From Lelliottia wanjuensis (GTDB lineage: Bacteria; Pseudomonadota; Gammaproteobacteria; Enterobacterales; Enterobacteriaceae), in the NCBI RefSeq assembly GCF_030238365.1, contig NZ_JASSOT010000001.1:372001-436000 (forward strand): a stretch of 64,000 bases of DNA, written 5' to 3'. Positions 45,825 to 55,067 of the stretch are shown one piece after another. Numbering within the stretch: the stretch's first letter is position 1; each line of letters opens with the position of its first letter. The translations under genes were made by a program, and so were the position numbers. Under the pieces are notes generated by a model. It saw only the letters and a list, made by a program, of their open reading frames with translations. It did no database searches and was not told where the DNA came from.

Positions 45825-47801
45825 ATGAGATTGAACGCCATAGCCACCAGCCTCGCGCTGGCGGGACTGTTTATTTCCTTCAGCCCGAACGCCCTGGCGG
45901 CAGAAGCGCCTAAGGACGCCACTGCCTCCACCCAACAGGCTAATAACGCACTCTACAGCCAGCTCCCGTTTAACGACAACACTGATTTTACCGATGCGCA
46001 TAAAGGCTTTATCGCCCCCATTCCTCAGGACGTGATTAAAGGGGAACAAGGGAACGTGGTCTGGAATCCGCAGCAGTACGCCTTTATCAAAGAGGGTGAC
46101 AAAGCGCCGGATACCGTCAACCCGAGCTTATGGCGTCAGGCGCAGCTGATTAATATCAGCGGTCTCTTCGAAGTCACCGACGGTGTGTATCAGATCCGCA
46201 ACCTTGACCTGTCGAACATGACCATTATCGAGGGTAAAGAAGGCGTCACCGTTGTCGATCCGCTGGTCTCTGCTGAAACAGCGAAAGTCGGGATGGATCT
46301 CTATTTTAAAAATCGCGGCCAAAAACCGGTGGTGGCGGTGATTTATACCCACAGTCACGTTGACCACTACGGCGGCGTGCGCGGCGTCGTTGATGAAGCC
46401 GACGTCAAAGCCGGGAAAGTGAAAATTTATGCTCCCGCCGGGTTTATGGAAGCCGCAGTGGCGGAAAATATTATGGCCGGGAACGTGATGAGCCGCCGCG
46501 CCAGCTATATGTACGGCAATCTGCTGAAACCGGATCCGAAAGGTCAGGTCGGCGCGGGGCTGGGAACCACCACCTCTGCCGGGAACGTCACGCTGATCGC
46601 GCCGACCAATATCATTGAGAAAGACGGCCAGAAAGAGGTGATCGACGGCCTGACCTATGACTTCATGCTGGCGCCGGGATCGGAAGCGCCGTCGGAAATG
46701 CTGTGGTATATCGAAGAGAAAAAACTGATCGAATCCGCTGAGGATGTGACCCACACCCTGCACAACACCTACTCCCTGCGCGGGGCCAAAATCCGCGAGC
46801 CGCTGCCGTGGTCGAAATACATCAACGAGGCGATTGTGCGCTGGGGTGATAAGGCCGAGATCATCATGGCCCAGCACCACTGGCCGACGTGGGGGAATGA
46901 CAACGTGGTCAAGCTGCTGAAAAGCCAGCGTGACCTCTATCGTTACATCAACGACCAGACCCTGCGCATGGCCAACGAGGGGCTGACGCGCGACGAAATC
47001 GCCGCCAACTTCAAGCTCCCGGATTCCCTGGCCCACACCTGGGCAAACCGCGGCTATTACGGCTCGGTGAGCCACGACGTGAAAGCCACCTACGTGCTCT
47101 ATCTCGGCTGGTTTGACGGCAACCCGGCAACGCTCGACGAACTGCCGCCGGAAGAAGGCGCGAAGAAATTTGTCGAGTATATGGGCGGTGCCGATGCGAT
47201 TTTGCAGAAGGCCAAAACCGATTTTGACCAGGGGAACTATCGCTGGGTGGCGCAGGTGGTGAGCAAAGTGGTGTTTGCCGATCCGAATAACCAGGCGGCG
47301 CGCAATCTGGAAGCTGACGCGCTGGAACAGCTCGGCTATCAGGCTGAATCTGGCCCGTGGCGTAACTTCTACCTGACTGGCGCGCAGGAGCTGCGTAACG
47401 GCGTGCAAAAACTGCCAACCCCGAACACCGCCAGCCCGGATACCGTGCGCGCCATGACGCCAGAAATGTTCTTCGACTATCTGGCGGTGCATATCAACGG
47501 GGAAAAAGCCGGGGATGCGAAGTCGGTGTTTAACATCGATCTCGGCAGCGACGGCGGAAAATATAAGCTCGAGCTGGAAAACGGCGTGCTCAACCACACG
47601 GCCAATGCCGAAGCCAAAGACGCGGACACCACCATTTCCCTCAACCGCGACACGCTGAATAAAATCATCCTCAAAGAAGTGACGCTGAAACAGGCGCAGG
47701 ACAGCGGCGACGTGAAAGTGACCGGCGACGGCGCTAAACTCGATCAGATGCTGGGCTATATGGATAAGTTTGAATTCTGGTTCAATATTGTGACACCGTA
47801 A
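45825..47801 (+). CDS. Secreted alkylsulfatase (SdsA1/YjcS-type metallo-beta-lactamase fold)
   Basis: The enzyme hydrolyses primary alkyl sulfates such as dodecyl sulfate to alcohol and sulfate. The 658-residue precursor has a signal peptide (LALAGLFISFSPNALA). A metallo-beta-lactamase domain follows with the two-zinc motif THSHVDHYGG (H176, H178, D180, H181) and later ligands in SAEDVTHTLHN and AQHHWPTWG. After it come a helical dimerisation domain and a C-terminal sterol-carrier-like domain (VFNIDLGSDGGKYKLELENG). It sits between tynA and the diguanylate cyclase gene, closed by its own terminator. E. coli has no alkylsulfatase gene at this position, so it is an insertion relative to that gene order. 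Confidence 0.92.
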   Translation: MRLNAIATSLALAGLFISFSPNALAAEAPKDATASTQQANNALYSQLPFNDNTDFTDAHKGFIAPIPQDVIKGEQGNVVWNPQQYAFIKEGDKAPDTVNPSLWRQAQLINISGLFEVTDGVYQIRNLDLSNMTIIEGKEGVTVVDPLVSAETAKVGMDLYFKNRGQKPVVAVIYTHSHVDHYGGVRGVVDEADVKAGKVKIYAPAGFMEAAVAENIMAGNVMSRRASYMYGNLLKPDPKGQVGAGLGTTTSAGNVTLIAPTNIIEKDGQKEVIDGLTYDFMLAPGSEAPSEMLWYIEEKKLIESAEDVTHTLHNTYSLRGAKIREPLPWSKYINEAIVRWGDKAEIIMAQHHWPTWGNDNVVKLLKSQRDLYRYINDQTLRMANEGLTRDEIAANFKLPDSLAHTWANRGYYGSVSHDVKATYVLYLGWFDGNPATLDELPPEEGAKKFVEYMGGADAILQKAKTDFDQGNYRWVAQVVSKVVFADPNNQAARNLEADALEQLGYQAESGPWRNFYLTGAQELRNGVQKLPTPNTASPDTVRAMTPEMFFDYLAVHINGEKAGDAKSVFNIDLGSDGGKYKLELENGVLNHTANAEAKDADTTISLNRDTLNKIILKEVTLKQAQDSGDVKVTGDGAKLDQMLGYMDKFEFWFNIVTP

Positions 47802-47806
47802 CTTTA

Positions 47807-47836
47807 CGGCAGACGAGCTGCTCGCCTGCCGCTTTT
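47807..47836 (+). terminator. Intrinsic terminator after alkylsulfatase gene
   Basis: CGGCAG-A-CGAG pairs with CTCG-C-CTGCCG (one mismatch, 3-nt loop), followed by CTTTTCTTC. It begins six bases after the alkylsulfatase stop and ends that transcript before the GGDEF gene. Confidence 0.75.
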
Positions 47837-47858
47837 CTTCATCTGACACAGTGAATGT

Positions 47859-48965
47859 ATGGAAAAACGTCACCCTCTCTCTTCTGTACTGACCTCATGG
47901 CCGACCCGCCAGGCGATGGTCTCGCGCGGTTTGACCATCAACTTGCCGTGGCTGGCGTTTGTGCACGTCAGCTTTGCGCTGATGATTTTGCTGCGTAACA
48001 CGCTGGTGCACAATTTCGACCCCGCCCACGTCACCGGGCAGCCGATTTCATCCCTGGTCGATGCGGCGATGCTCGGGGTGATCGCCCTGTCGGCGGCGCT
48101 GATTGTCATGAGCTGGCGGCATATCACCGGGATTAGCCTGGTGCTGTTCACCTCGGGGCTGCTGTGGGCCCTGTGCTGCTACTGGTTTATCGTGGACTGG
48201 CAGCTTCCCCACGCCTGGCCTCTGTGCACCATTCTGCTGCTGACCGCCGTCACCGCGCTCTATTTCTATCCCGTGGGACTGCTCGCCTGCGTGCTCCCCC
48301 TGTGGTTTACCCTGCCGGTCGCCAGCGTGGTGCTCAATCACGGGTTGAACATGCGTTTTGCGGCGGTGTGGATTGTCTTTACGCTGATCCTTGTCTGCGG
48401 GCGTTTTATTCTCCTGCGCTGGTTCGACGAAGCCTGGCAGCGTAACCAGCAAAACCAACTGCTGATCGCCCGTCTCGACGCCCTGGCACATCAGGACCCG
48501 CTGACCGAAACCGCCAACCGGCGGGAGATGGAAAACGTGCTGGAGAGCGCGGTGAATCAGGGGAAATCCTTCACGCTTCTGATGCTGGATGTGGATTATT
48601 TCAAGCTTTACAACGATGCCTACGGGCATCAGGCGGGCGATGAGTGCCTGGTGCGGGTCGCGCAGGCGCTGAAAGCCTCGGTGCGCACGCCGGAGGATGT
48701 GGTGTCGCGCTACGGCGGCGAGGAGTTTTTATTGATCCTCTTCGATTGCCCGCCCGATGCGGCAGAACAAGTGGCGCAGCGCATTCAGGAGAATTTGCGT
48801 CAGGCGGCGATTGCACATAAGGCGTCGAAGGTGAGCGAATACGTCACCGCAAGTCAGGGGATTGCAGGAATGACGGCGGGGTTGACCGCCGACGAGACGG
48901 TGGCGCAGGCGGATGCGGCGTTGTATCGGGCGAAGGAAGCGGGACGAAACAAATGGTCCCGGTGA
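47859..48965 (+). CDS. Membrane-bound diguanylate cyclase (GGDEF)
   Basis: The 368-residue protein makes cyclic di-GMP. The N-terminal half has about six hydrophobic membrane segments (residues 25-190) with no recognised sensory domain. The C-terminal GGDEF domain (from about 205) is complete: DALAHQDPLTETANRREME, MLDVDYFKLYNDAYGHQAGD and the active-site GGEEF at 286-290. The residues before the active site read TPED, so the inhibitory RxxD site is absent and feedback inhibition by product is unlikely. It lies 57 bp after the alkylsulfatase, beyond a terminator, and convergent with feaB. Confidence 0.92.
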   Translation: MEKRHPLSSVLTSWPTRQAMVSRGLTINLPWLAFVHVSFALMILLRNTLVHNFDPAHVTGQPISSLVDAAMLGVIALSAALIVMSWRHITGISLVLFTSGLLWALCCYWFIVDWQLPHAWPLCTILLLTAVTALYFYPVGLLACVLPLWFTLPVASVVLNHGLNMRFAAVWIVFTLILVCGRFILLRWFDEAWQRNQQNQLLIARLDALAHQDPLTETANRREMENVLESAVNQGKSFTLLMLDVDYFKLYNDAYGHQAGDECLVRVAQALKASVRTPEDVVSRYGGEEFLLILFDCPPDAAEQVAQRIQENLRQAAIAHKASKVSEYVTASQGIAGMTAGLTADETVAQADAALYRAKEAGRNKWSR

Positions 48966-48971
48966 ACGGTC

Positions 48972-49049
48972 TTGTCGGGTGGCGGCTTCGCCTTACCCGA
49001 CCTACAAAACCTGAACGTAGGCCGGATAAGGCGAAGCCGCCATCCGGCA
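48972..49049. repeat. REP/BIME element (two inverted REP units)
   Basis: Two REP units face each other: GTCGGGTGGCGGCTTCGCCT (48974 onward, through ACCCGACCTAC) and GTAGGCCGGATAAGGCGAAG (49017 onward, through CCGCCATCCGGCAA). It lies between the convergent GGDEF gene and feaB, the usual place for REP elements in enterobacteria, and probably protects both mRNA 3' ends. Confidence 0.9.
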
Positions 49050-49055
49050 AAAAAA

Positions 49056-50555
49056 CTAGTACCGCACGCACACCGACTTGGTTTCACACCAGCCATCCAG
49101 CCAGTCCGGGCCGAAATCACGCCCGGTGCCGGACTGTTTCATGCCGCCAAACGGCAGGTTGGCGTCGATCAGCGTATGGCTGTTCACCCACACCGTTCCA
49201 GCCTGCAGTCGGTCCGTATACTCCAGCGCTTTGCTGATGTTCTGCGTCCAGACGCTGGCCGTCAGGCCGTACTCAGTATCGTTCGCCAGTTGCAACGCCT
49301 CTTCCCCGTCCGCCACGCGTACCAGGTTAACCACCGGGCCAAACACCTCTTCGCGGGTCAGGCGCAGGCTGGCATCCGGGTTCACCACCAGCGTAGGCGC
49401 AACGTAATAGCCCTGTTTATCCGGGCCGCTGTTGCCGGTAATCAGCTCAGCGTGGCTGGACTGCGCTTCGTTGAGGAAAGTCTGCACTTTATCACAGTGG
49501 GCGCGGGAGACCAGCGGGTTGATGTGCGCTGTCGGCGACATGCCCGGCCCGACGCTCAGGGATTTCACCGCCTGCTCGAAGTGGCTCACCAGGTTGTCGA
49601 ACAGCGGCGCTTCGATGTAAATGCGCGAGCTGGCGGCGCACACCTGCCCCTGATTGAGGAAACTGCCGGTCATCAGCCCTTCCACCACCCACGCCGGATC
49701 GGCATCTTTCAGCACGATGGCCGGGTTTTTACCGCCCAGCTCCAGGGTCACGCCCGTCAGGGTATCGGCGGCAACACGCGCAATCTGCTTACCCGTCGCC
49801 GTCGAGCCGGTAAAGCTCACTTTGGCGATATGCGGATGCGAGGTCAGCGCCGCACCACACACCGCGCCGCTCCCGGTGACGACGTTAAAGACGCCATCGG
49901 GCACGCCCGCCTCGCAGGCCAGCTCCGCCACCCGCAGCAGCGTCAGCGGCGTAGTTTCCGACGGTTTGATCACGATGGAACACCCGGCGGCCAGCGCCGG
50001 CATCACTTTCCACATGCCGATCATCAGCGGGAAGTTCCACGGCACAATCCCGGCGACCACCCCGACCGGCTCTTTGCGGGTCCACGCCTGATAGCGCGCG
50101 CCCTGCGGCAGCGGAATGGACAGATCCAGAGTTTTACCGGCGATTTTGGTGGTTAAACCGGCGGTGTAGCGCATCCAGTTCAGAGTGCAGCCCACTTCAA
50201 AGGCGCGGGAGATATTGATCGATTTGCCCTGCTCCAGGGTTTCGAGTTGGGCGAGTTCTTCCGTGTGCTGCTCCACCAGATCGGCAAAGCGCAGCAAAAT
50301 GCGTTCACGTTCCGCGGGCAGTTTTCCGGCCCAGCTGCGGGAGACAAAGGCACGCCAGCCGGACATCACCGCGCGATCCACATCGTTCACGCTGGCATCA
50401 GCCGTGGAGGCAATCACTTCACCCGTTGCCGGATTGAACACGTTCAGGCGCTTTTCGCTGTCAGACGCGGACGGGCGGCCCTCAATCCACAGGCCATGTT
50501 GGCGGTCTAAAAACTGCTGCACGCTCGGCAGAATAGCGGTCTGTGACTCAGACAT
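49056..50555 (-). CDS. feaB: Phenylacetaldehyde dehydrogenase FeaB
   Basis: FeaB oxidises phenylacetaldehyde and 4-hydroxyphenylacetaldehyde from TynA to the acids, using NAD. The 499-residue aldehyde dehydrogenase has [33 protein letters not shown], the catalytic Glu in [13 protein letters not shown] and the catalytic Cys in [14 protein letters not shown] chose the ATG at 50555 ([11 protein letters not shown]), which gives the E. coli length and follows GGAGCACCCC. It diverges from feaR. Confidence 0.97.
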   Translation of the reverse strand: MSESQTAILPSVQQFLDRQHGLWIEGRPSASDSEKRLNVFNPATGEVIASTADASVNDVDRAVMSGWRAFVSRSWAGKLPAERERILLRFADLVEQHTEELAQLETLEQGKSINISRAFEVGCTLNWMRYTAGLTTKIAGKTLDLSIPLPQGARYQAWTRKEPVGVVAGIVPWNFPLMIGMWKVMPALAAGCSIVIKPSETTPLTLLRVAELACEAGVPDGVFNVVTGSGAVCGAALTSHPHIAKVSFTGSTATGKQIARVAADTLTGVTLELGGKNPAIVLKDADPAWVVEGLMTGSFLNQGQVCAASSRIYIEAPLFDNLVSHFEQAVKSLSVGPGMSPTAHINPLVSRAHCDKVQTFLNEAQSSHAELITGNSGPDKQGYYVAPTLVVNPDASLRLTREEVFGPVVNLVRVADGEEALQLANDTEYGLTASVWTQNISKALEYTDRLQAGTVWVNSHTLIDANLPFGGMKQSGTGRDFGPDWLDGWCETKSVCVRY

Positions 50556-50620
50556 GGGGTGCTCCTTCATTATTATTCGCAGGGTGTCAACGCAGTCTAA
50601 GATGGGTTTGCGAAACGCGC

Positions 50621-50657
50621 TTTTATCTGTGTGACATTCGTTTTGCCACCTGTGACA
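50621..50657 (-). promoter_or_regulatory. Two candidate FeaR sites upstream of feaB
   Basis: On the minus strand TGTCA-N8-AAA occurs twice, at 50636-50621 and 50657-50642, spaced 21 bp (two helical turns). Both match the FeaR pattern TGNCA-N8-AAA as recalled. Two in-phase sites upstream of feaB and one upstream of tynA fit activation of both genes by FeaR. Confidence 0.5.
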
Positions 50658-50793
50658 GCCCCCGCAAATCACGATAATTCCGGCTTATAACACTATTCTC
50701 AGCGAGTGTTCTTTCCTATAGTCAGCCCAGACCTCTGACAAAATGCAACACAAATGCAACAATGCAAAAACATTAAGTGCAGCGAGATGAAAG

Positions 50794-51702
50794 ATGGCGT
50801 GTGCAAGCGAGCAGGAAAAATATCAGCAGTGGCTGGCGCAAATTAATCAGGTGTGTGGCAGCTTTGCCGCGCGTCCGCTGGCCGGTCCGTTCCTCGGCGA
50901 ACTGGAAACCAGCTACGCCAGAAGTCTGAAACTCAGCACCGTCACCGCGGCGGGCGTTAACCTGTTCCGCACCCGTCAGGAGATCAAAACCAGCAACGAC
51001 GCGTGGTTTTACACCGTATTTCAGCTGGAAGGCAACGCCACCCTGGAGCAGGACGATAAGCAGATTGTGATCGAAGCGGGCGACATTACCCTGATCGACG
51101 CCTCGCGCCCCTGCTCGATCTACTGGCACGACAAATCGCGCCAGATTTCCCTGTTACTTCCGCGTCAAATTCTGGAGCAGCAGTGCCGTTTTCAGGAGGT
51201 GAGCTGCGCGCACAAACTGTCGCGCACCCTGCCGACCGTGCAGCTGAGCTACCGGCTGTTGCAGGAGAGTATGGATAACGCCCAGTTGAGCGATATGGAG
51301 AGCGAAGCGGCGCTGGAGGCGATGGTGTGTCTGCTGCGCCCGGCGTTTCAGCAGCGTGAAACCGCGCCGCCGCGCAAAGAGCGTCAGTTCCAGAATGTGC
51401 TGTCGCTGATTGACTCCCACATCCAGTCGGAAGCCCTGCGCCCGGAGTGGATCGCCACCGAGAGCGGAATGTCGGTGCGCAGTCTGTATCGCATGTTTGC
51501 CGATAAAGGGCTGGTGGTGGCGCAGTACATCAAAAACCGGCGGCTGGACCTGTGCGCGCAGGTGTTACGCGCGACAGGCGATGATGAAAAACTGGCGGGG
51601 ATTGGCTACAGCTGGGGCTTTGCCGACCATAGCCACTTCTCGACGGCGTTCAAACAGCGCTTCGGCGTGTCGCCAGGCGAGTACCGCAAGCGCTATCGCT
51701 GA
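50794..51702 (+). CDS. feaR: AraC-family activator FeaR
   Basis: FeaR activates tynA and feaB in response to aromatic amines or their aldehydes. The 302-residue protein has an N-terminal sensing domain with cupin-like strands (FYTVFQLEGNATLEQDDKQI, GDITLIDASRPCS) and a C-terminal AraC double helix-turn-helix (IATESGMSVRSLYRMFADKG; GIGYSWGFADHSHFSTAFKQ; RFGVSPGEYRKRYR). It diverges from feaB and its stop codon directly abuts that of ydbL on the other strand. Confidence 0.97.
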   Translation: MACASEQEKYQQWLAQINQVCGSFAARPLAGPFLGELETSYARSLKLSTVTAAGVNLFRTRQEIKTSNDAWFYTVFQLEGNATLEQDDKQIVIEAGDITLIDASRPCSIYWHDKSRQISLLLPRQILEQQCRFQEVSCAHKLSRTLPTVQLSYRLLQESMDNAQLSDMESEAALEAMVCLLRPAFQQRETAPPRKERQFQNVLSLIDSHIQSEALRPEWIATESGMSVRSLYRMFADKGLVVAQYIKNRRLDLCAQVLRATGDDEKLAGIGYSWGFADHSHFSTAFKQRFGVSPGEYRKRYR

Positions 51703-52023
51703 TCACTTCTTCAGCCACTTCCCGTTAATGCCCTTCACGTATTCGCCCGGCTGCGCGCGGGCCACCAGTTTTTGTCCGGCCATTTTCGCCACCTCATCCA
51801 CCGGCAGGTTATTGCTGTCCGCCAGTTTCTGATAGCTTTCCGTGCGCGCGGCGTTGATTTCGTTCACCAGCGCAAGCGTCTGTTTGTCCTGGCGTAGCGG
51901 TGCTATGTAGCCGCTCAAGGTTTCGCCGACCAAGCCCTGCGCGCGGGCTTCATTCAAGGTGATCGCCTGCGCCTGAACGCTTACGCCTAACACCAGCAGA
52001 CCGATTGCAAGAAGTCGTTTCAT
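51703..52023 (-). CDS. ydbL: Periplasmic protein YdbL (DUF1318)
   Basis: The 106-residue precursor has a signal peptide (MKRLLAIGLLVLGVSVQAQA) and a DUF1318 domain (LNEARAQGLVGETLSGYIAP). It belongs with ydbH and ynbE, whose products bridge the periplasm for lipid transport; YdbL is reported to modulate them. It is the last gene of ydbH-ynbE-ydbL, seven bases after ynbE. Confidence 0.93.
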   Translation of the reverse strand: MKRLLAIGLLVLGVSVQAQAITLNEARAQGLVGETLSGYIAPLRQDKQTLALVNEINAARTESYQKLADSNNLPVDEVAKMAGQKLVARAQPGEYVKGINGKWLKK

Positions 52024-52030
52024 GGCATCC

Positions 52031-52222
52031 TCAGAACAGATCGCTGCGCGATTTCAGCAGGGTTTCGACGTCTTTATCCACTTTGATGTGGATCTCGTGC
52101 TCGATTTTGACGTTCATATTGATGGTGATCGGCTCTTTCGGGGCCGCGACTTCAATACGCGGCGTACAGCCCGAGAGCATGGCGACCATGATCACGCCGG
52201 CCAAGCCTGCCAGATTTTTCAT
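52031..52222 (-). CDS. ynbE: Outer-membrane lipoprotein YnbE
   Basis: The 63-residue lipoprotein has lipobox LSGC (Cys19) and a short beta-rich tail (ITINMNVKIEHEIHIKVDKD). YnbE multimers are thought to extend the YdbH beta-bridge to the outer membrane. Its start overlaps the ydbH stop by four bases. Confidence 0.93.
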   Translation of the reverse strand: MKNLAGLAGVIMVAMLSGCTPRIEVAAPKEPITINMNVKIEHEIHIKVDKDVETLLKSRSDLF

Positions 52223-54858
52223 TGTTGTTCCTCACATTCCTTGCCTGCCTGACAGCGGGCATCCGGTAACGCCGCGTGTTGCTCAAGCCATGCCTGTAAA
52301 TTATCCCCATAGCGCAGGCTGCGCCACAGGGTAAAAAGATTCTCTTCGTGGGTGTAATTGAGGTGCACGGTGTTGCTTTTTCCGTCGACGCGGCTGATGC
52401 CGCTGATGGCCGACTGCATGGTCAACACACCCAAATTATCTACATTGATTTTCGTCCACGAGCGAGAAATTTCCATATAGCGGAGCCAGTTAATCGCTAC
52501 GCCTGCCGCCATGTTGTCTTTGACGATCGCATCCGCCGTATCTTTGTCGATACGCAGGGTCATCGGACCGGGGTTAGTCAGCCAGCCGTCTTTGATGATC
52601 CATTTTTCGTTCTCCAGCCAGAACGGCAGCGCACCGCTCACCGGGCCGGACATGGCAAACTGCTTCGGATTCACGGCGCTGATCAGCTCGCTGGCGGAGA
52701 TATTCTGCACCCGCAGCAGGGCCGGATCGTGCTGCGGCATCCGCAACTGCTGCATGGTGATTTTCCCGCCCAGCACGTCGGTGCTGACGTTGGTCAGCAG
52801 CAGCGGGTTCTGTTCGCTCCACGGATAATCGCCCTGCAGATCCGCGGTGATATTGCGCGCGGTCACCTGATTGACCACCTCGGCGATACGCAGCGTGACC
52901 GGGCCGCGAGTGCCCAGCGACCAGGTGCCTTCGCTGAAACGGAACGGCAGGACAAAATCGACGCCGTTGATTTGGTTATCCGGCATCCAGACGCTGCCGC
53001 TTTTCAGCACGCCGTGACCGCCCGCTTCAAACCCCTGACCGGCGGCGGCAGAAAACGCCACCTGGGCGTAGAGCTCGCCGTCGCGCAGGTTCATTTTCCA
53101 GTCTGGCGGCACCAGCGGCTGGAAGACCGTCAGGGACTGTTTCGGCCACCAGGCCTGACCGCGCAGACGCTCCCCGTCCCAGCGACCGTTCACCTGAACC
53201 GGGCCGATGTCTGCCGCGTGCAGATCGCCTTTGAACTGGAAGAAGGTCGGGTCCGTGCCGTCGACGCTGAATTTCAGGGTCGACGGCGGGAGCACGCTGC
53301 CGCCGGAGAACGAGGTCTGCTCCGCATCCAGCGAAAGCGCTCCGCTAAAGTGTGGATTGTTTGCGTCGCGCTGCCAGCGCACCGGCTGATCCAGCACCAG
53401 GCGCGGCTTGTTCACCAGCATGGTGCCGTACTGCAGTTTGTCGAACCCGGTCGACAGCTGCGTCAGTTCGATGGCGCTGTCGCGCCATTCGCCTTTGCCA
53501 GCCACGTCCCAGCGGGCGTTCATCGGCGTGAAATGGCCGTCGCCCCAGTAACGCCACTGCCACAGGCCGCTGTCCGGCAGGAAGTCGTTCGCCTGTCCGT
53601 CGAGATGCAGGACAAAATCGCCCATTTCGTTTTCATGGGCTTTGAGAATGGCTTGTAAACGCCCGTCCACGCCCTTCTGCGAGAGTTTGACGCCGGCCAG
53701 CGGCCAGCGGATTTCGTCGATATTCAGAGAATCAATCACCCGACCGCGCGAGCGCAGCAGCGCGCCGGGTTCAAAAGAGAGGAGCGGATCGGCGAGGCTG
53801 CCCGTCAGCTGCGCAGGAAGAATGGCGTAGAGGATCAGATCGCCCTGCTTGGCTTCGCCCGTCACCTGCAGCGGCATGGCGCTGTTGTCCATGCTCAGCT
53901 TGCCCGGCCCGAGGGTCAGCACGGCGTTGCCTTTCCCCGCATCGCCCTGAGTCAGTACGTTCAGACGACCGGTGAAAGTGGCGTTTTCCAGCCCCTGCTG
54001 CCAGTTGTCGACTTTCAGCCCTACGCGCCCGCTTAACGGCAGACCGGTGAGATCCCAGTGCCAGCGCCCGTCGCTGATCGTCAGCTGTTCGGCGGTGAGC
54101 TTCCACGGCAAATCCAGCAGCGGATCGGGGTTATCGCGGGCGGTCAGGACCAACTGGCCACGGTTTTCTTCCCAGTCGAGATCGGCATCTACCGGAGACG
54201 GGATTTGCGGCACGGTCAGGGTCGCTTCCGCGTGGCCTTTCACCGGCACGCCGTCCGGGATCAGCGGCAGCGTGAATTCCCCTGCCAGGCGGATCGGCTG
54301 CGGATAATCCGGAAGATGAACTTCGAATTCGCTGACCGTCAGGTCTTGTCCGCGAAGTTTCCCGCGCACTTTCACCTGTTCGCCCTGATAGGTGACTTCC
54401 TGGACGGAGGGCGTTAATGAGACCTTGAGTTGGCCCTGCCACTGCTGCCATGGCGAGAGCGTTAAGCGATCGATTGTCAGCCAGGTATTGGGCAGCATCG
54501 ACTGCCATTCGGCGAGGGTTTTGGGTGCGGTGTTGGCCTGCTCCGCCTGCGGGAGTTTGCTCAGGCAGGCGGTATTGAGATCGAGCGCACCAACGTCCAG
54601 CTTCCAGCGGCTGGGGTGCGACAGGGTGGCGTTTTCCACGCGGGCGATTTCGCAGTCCTCCACGAGGTAGCGAAGATCGGGGATCACAATCTGGTTGCGG
54701 GTCAGGCGCGGGCTTTTCTCGAAGGCAATGCGCGTCCCCACGGGGAGCCAGATCCCGGCAAGGGTCGGCACCCACTGGGCGAGCGTCATCAGCAGCGTCA
54801 GCGGCAACAAAATGATCAACAGCAATAGCGCAATTGCGGCTTTGTATTTACCCCTCAT
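52219..54858 (-). CDS. ydbH: AsmA-like intermembrane lipid-transport protein YdbH
   Basis: YdbH is an AsmA-like protein anchored by one N-terminal membrane helix (residues 8-30, LLLLIILLPLTLLMTLA). It forms a long hydrophobic groove for phospholipid transport across the periplasm and is partly redundant with TamB and YhdP. The 879-residue protein keeps the family C-terminal DctA-YdbH domain (KNMAAGVAINWLRYMEISRS, LNYTHEENLFTLWRSL). It heads ydbH-ynbE-ydbL and diverges from ldhA across 209 bp of AT-rich DNA. Confidence 0.94.
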   Translation of the reverse strand: MRGKYKAAIALLLLIILLPLTLLMTLAQWVPTLAGIWLPVGTRIAFEKSPRLTRNQIVIPDLRYLVEDCEIARVENATLSHPSRWKLDVGALDLNTACLSKLPQAEQANTAPKTLAEWQSMLPNTWLTIDRLTLSPWQQWQGQLKVSLTPSVQEVTYQGEQVKVRGKLRGQDLTVSEFEVHLPDYPQPIRLAGEFTLPLIPDGVPVKGHAEATLTVPQIPSPVDADLDWEENRGQLVLTARDNPDPLLDLPWKLTAEQLTISDGRWHWDLTGLPLSGRVGLKVDNWQQGLENATFTGRLNVLTQGDAGKGNAVLTLGPGKLSMDNSAMPLQVTGEAKQGDLILYAILPAQLTGSLADPLLSFEPGALLRSRGRVIDSLNIDEIRWPLAGVKLSQKGVDGRLQAILKAHENEMGDFVLHLDGQANDFLPDSGLWQWRYWGDGHFTPMNARWDVAGKGEWRDSAIELTQLSTGFDKLQYGTMLVNKPRLVLDQPVRWQRDANNPHFSGALSLDAEQTSFSGGSVLPPSTLKFSVDGTDPTFFQFKGDLHAADIGPVQVNGRWDGERLRGQAWWPKQSLTVFQPLVPPDWKMNLRDGELYAQVAFSAAAGQGFEAGGHGVLKSGSVWMPDNQINGVDFVLPFRFSEGTWSLGTRGPVTLRIAEVVNQVTARNITADLQGDYPWSEQNPLLLTNVSTDVLGGKITMQQLRMPQHDPALLRVQNISASELISAVNPKQFAMSGPVSGALPFWLENEKWIIKDGWLTNPGPMTLRIDKDTADAIVKDNMAAGVAINWLRYMEISRSWTKINVDNLGVLTMQSAISGISRVDGKSNTVHLNYTHEENLFTLWRSLRYGDNLQAWLEQHAALPDARCQAGKECEEQQ

Positions 54859-55067
54859 GGGCAGTTAATATCCTGATTTAGCGAAAAAATAAGCCGACAG
54901 TGCCCGTCATTGTGGCATGTTTAGCCAGTCAGTTGAAGTCAACGCCAGTTTTAAGGATAGTTGCTCTAGAATTATTGATAGAACTTATTGAATTCAATAA
55001 ATTTTTATAAATTGTAAGATTATTTTAATCATGCTAACGTGATGGTAAAATCACTGGAGAAAGTCTT

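Noticed and set aside
46128-47873. A 581-codon open frame antisense to the alkylsulfatase gene
   Set aside because: Mirror of a well-supported enzyme; no domain or ribosome-binding site.
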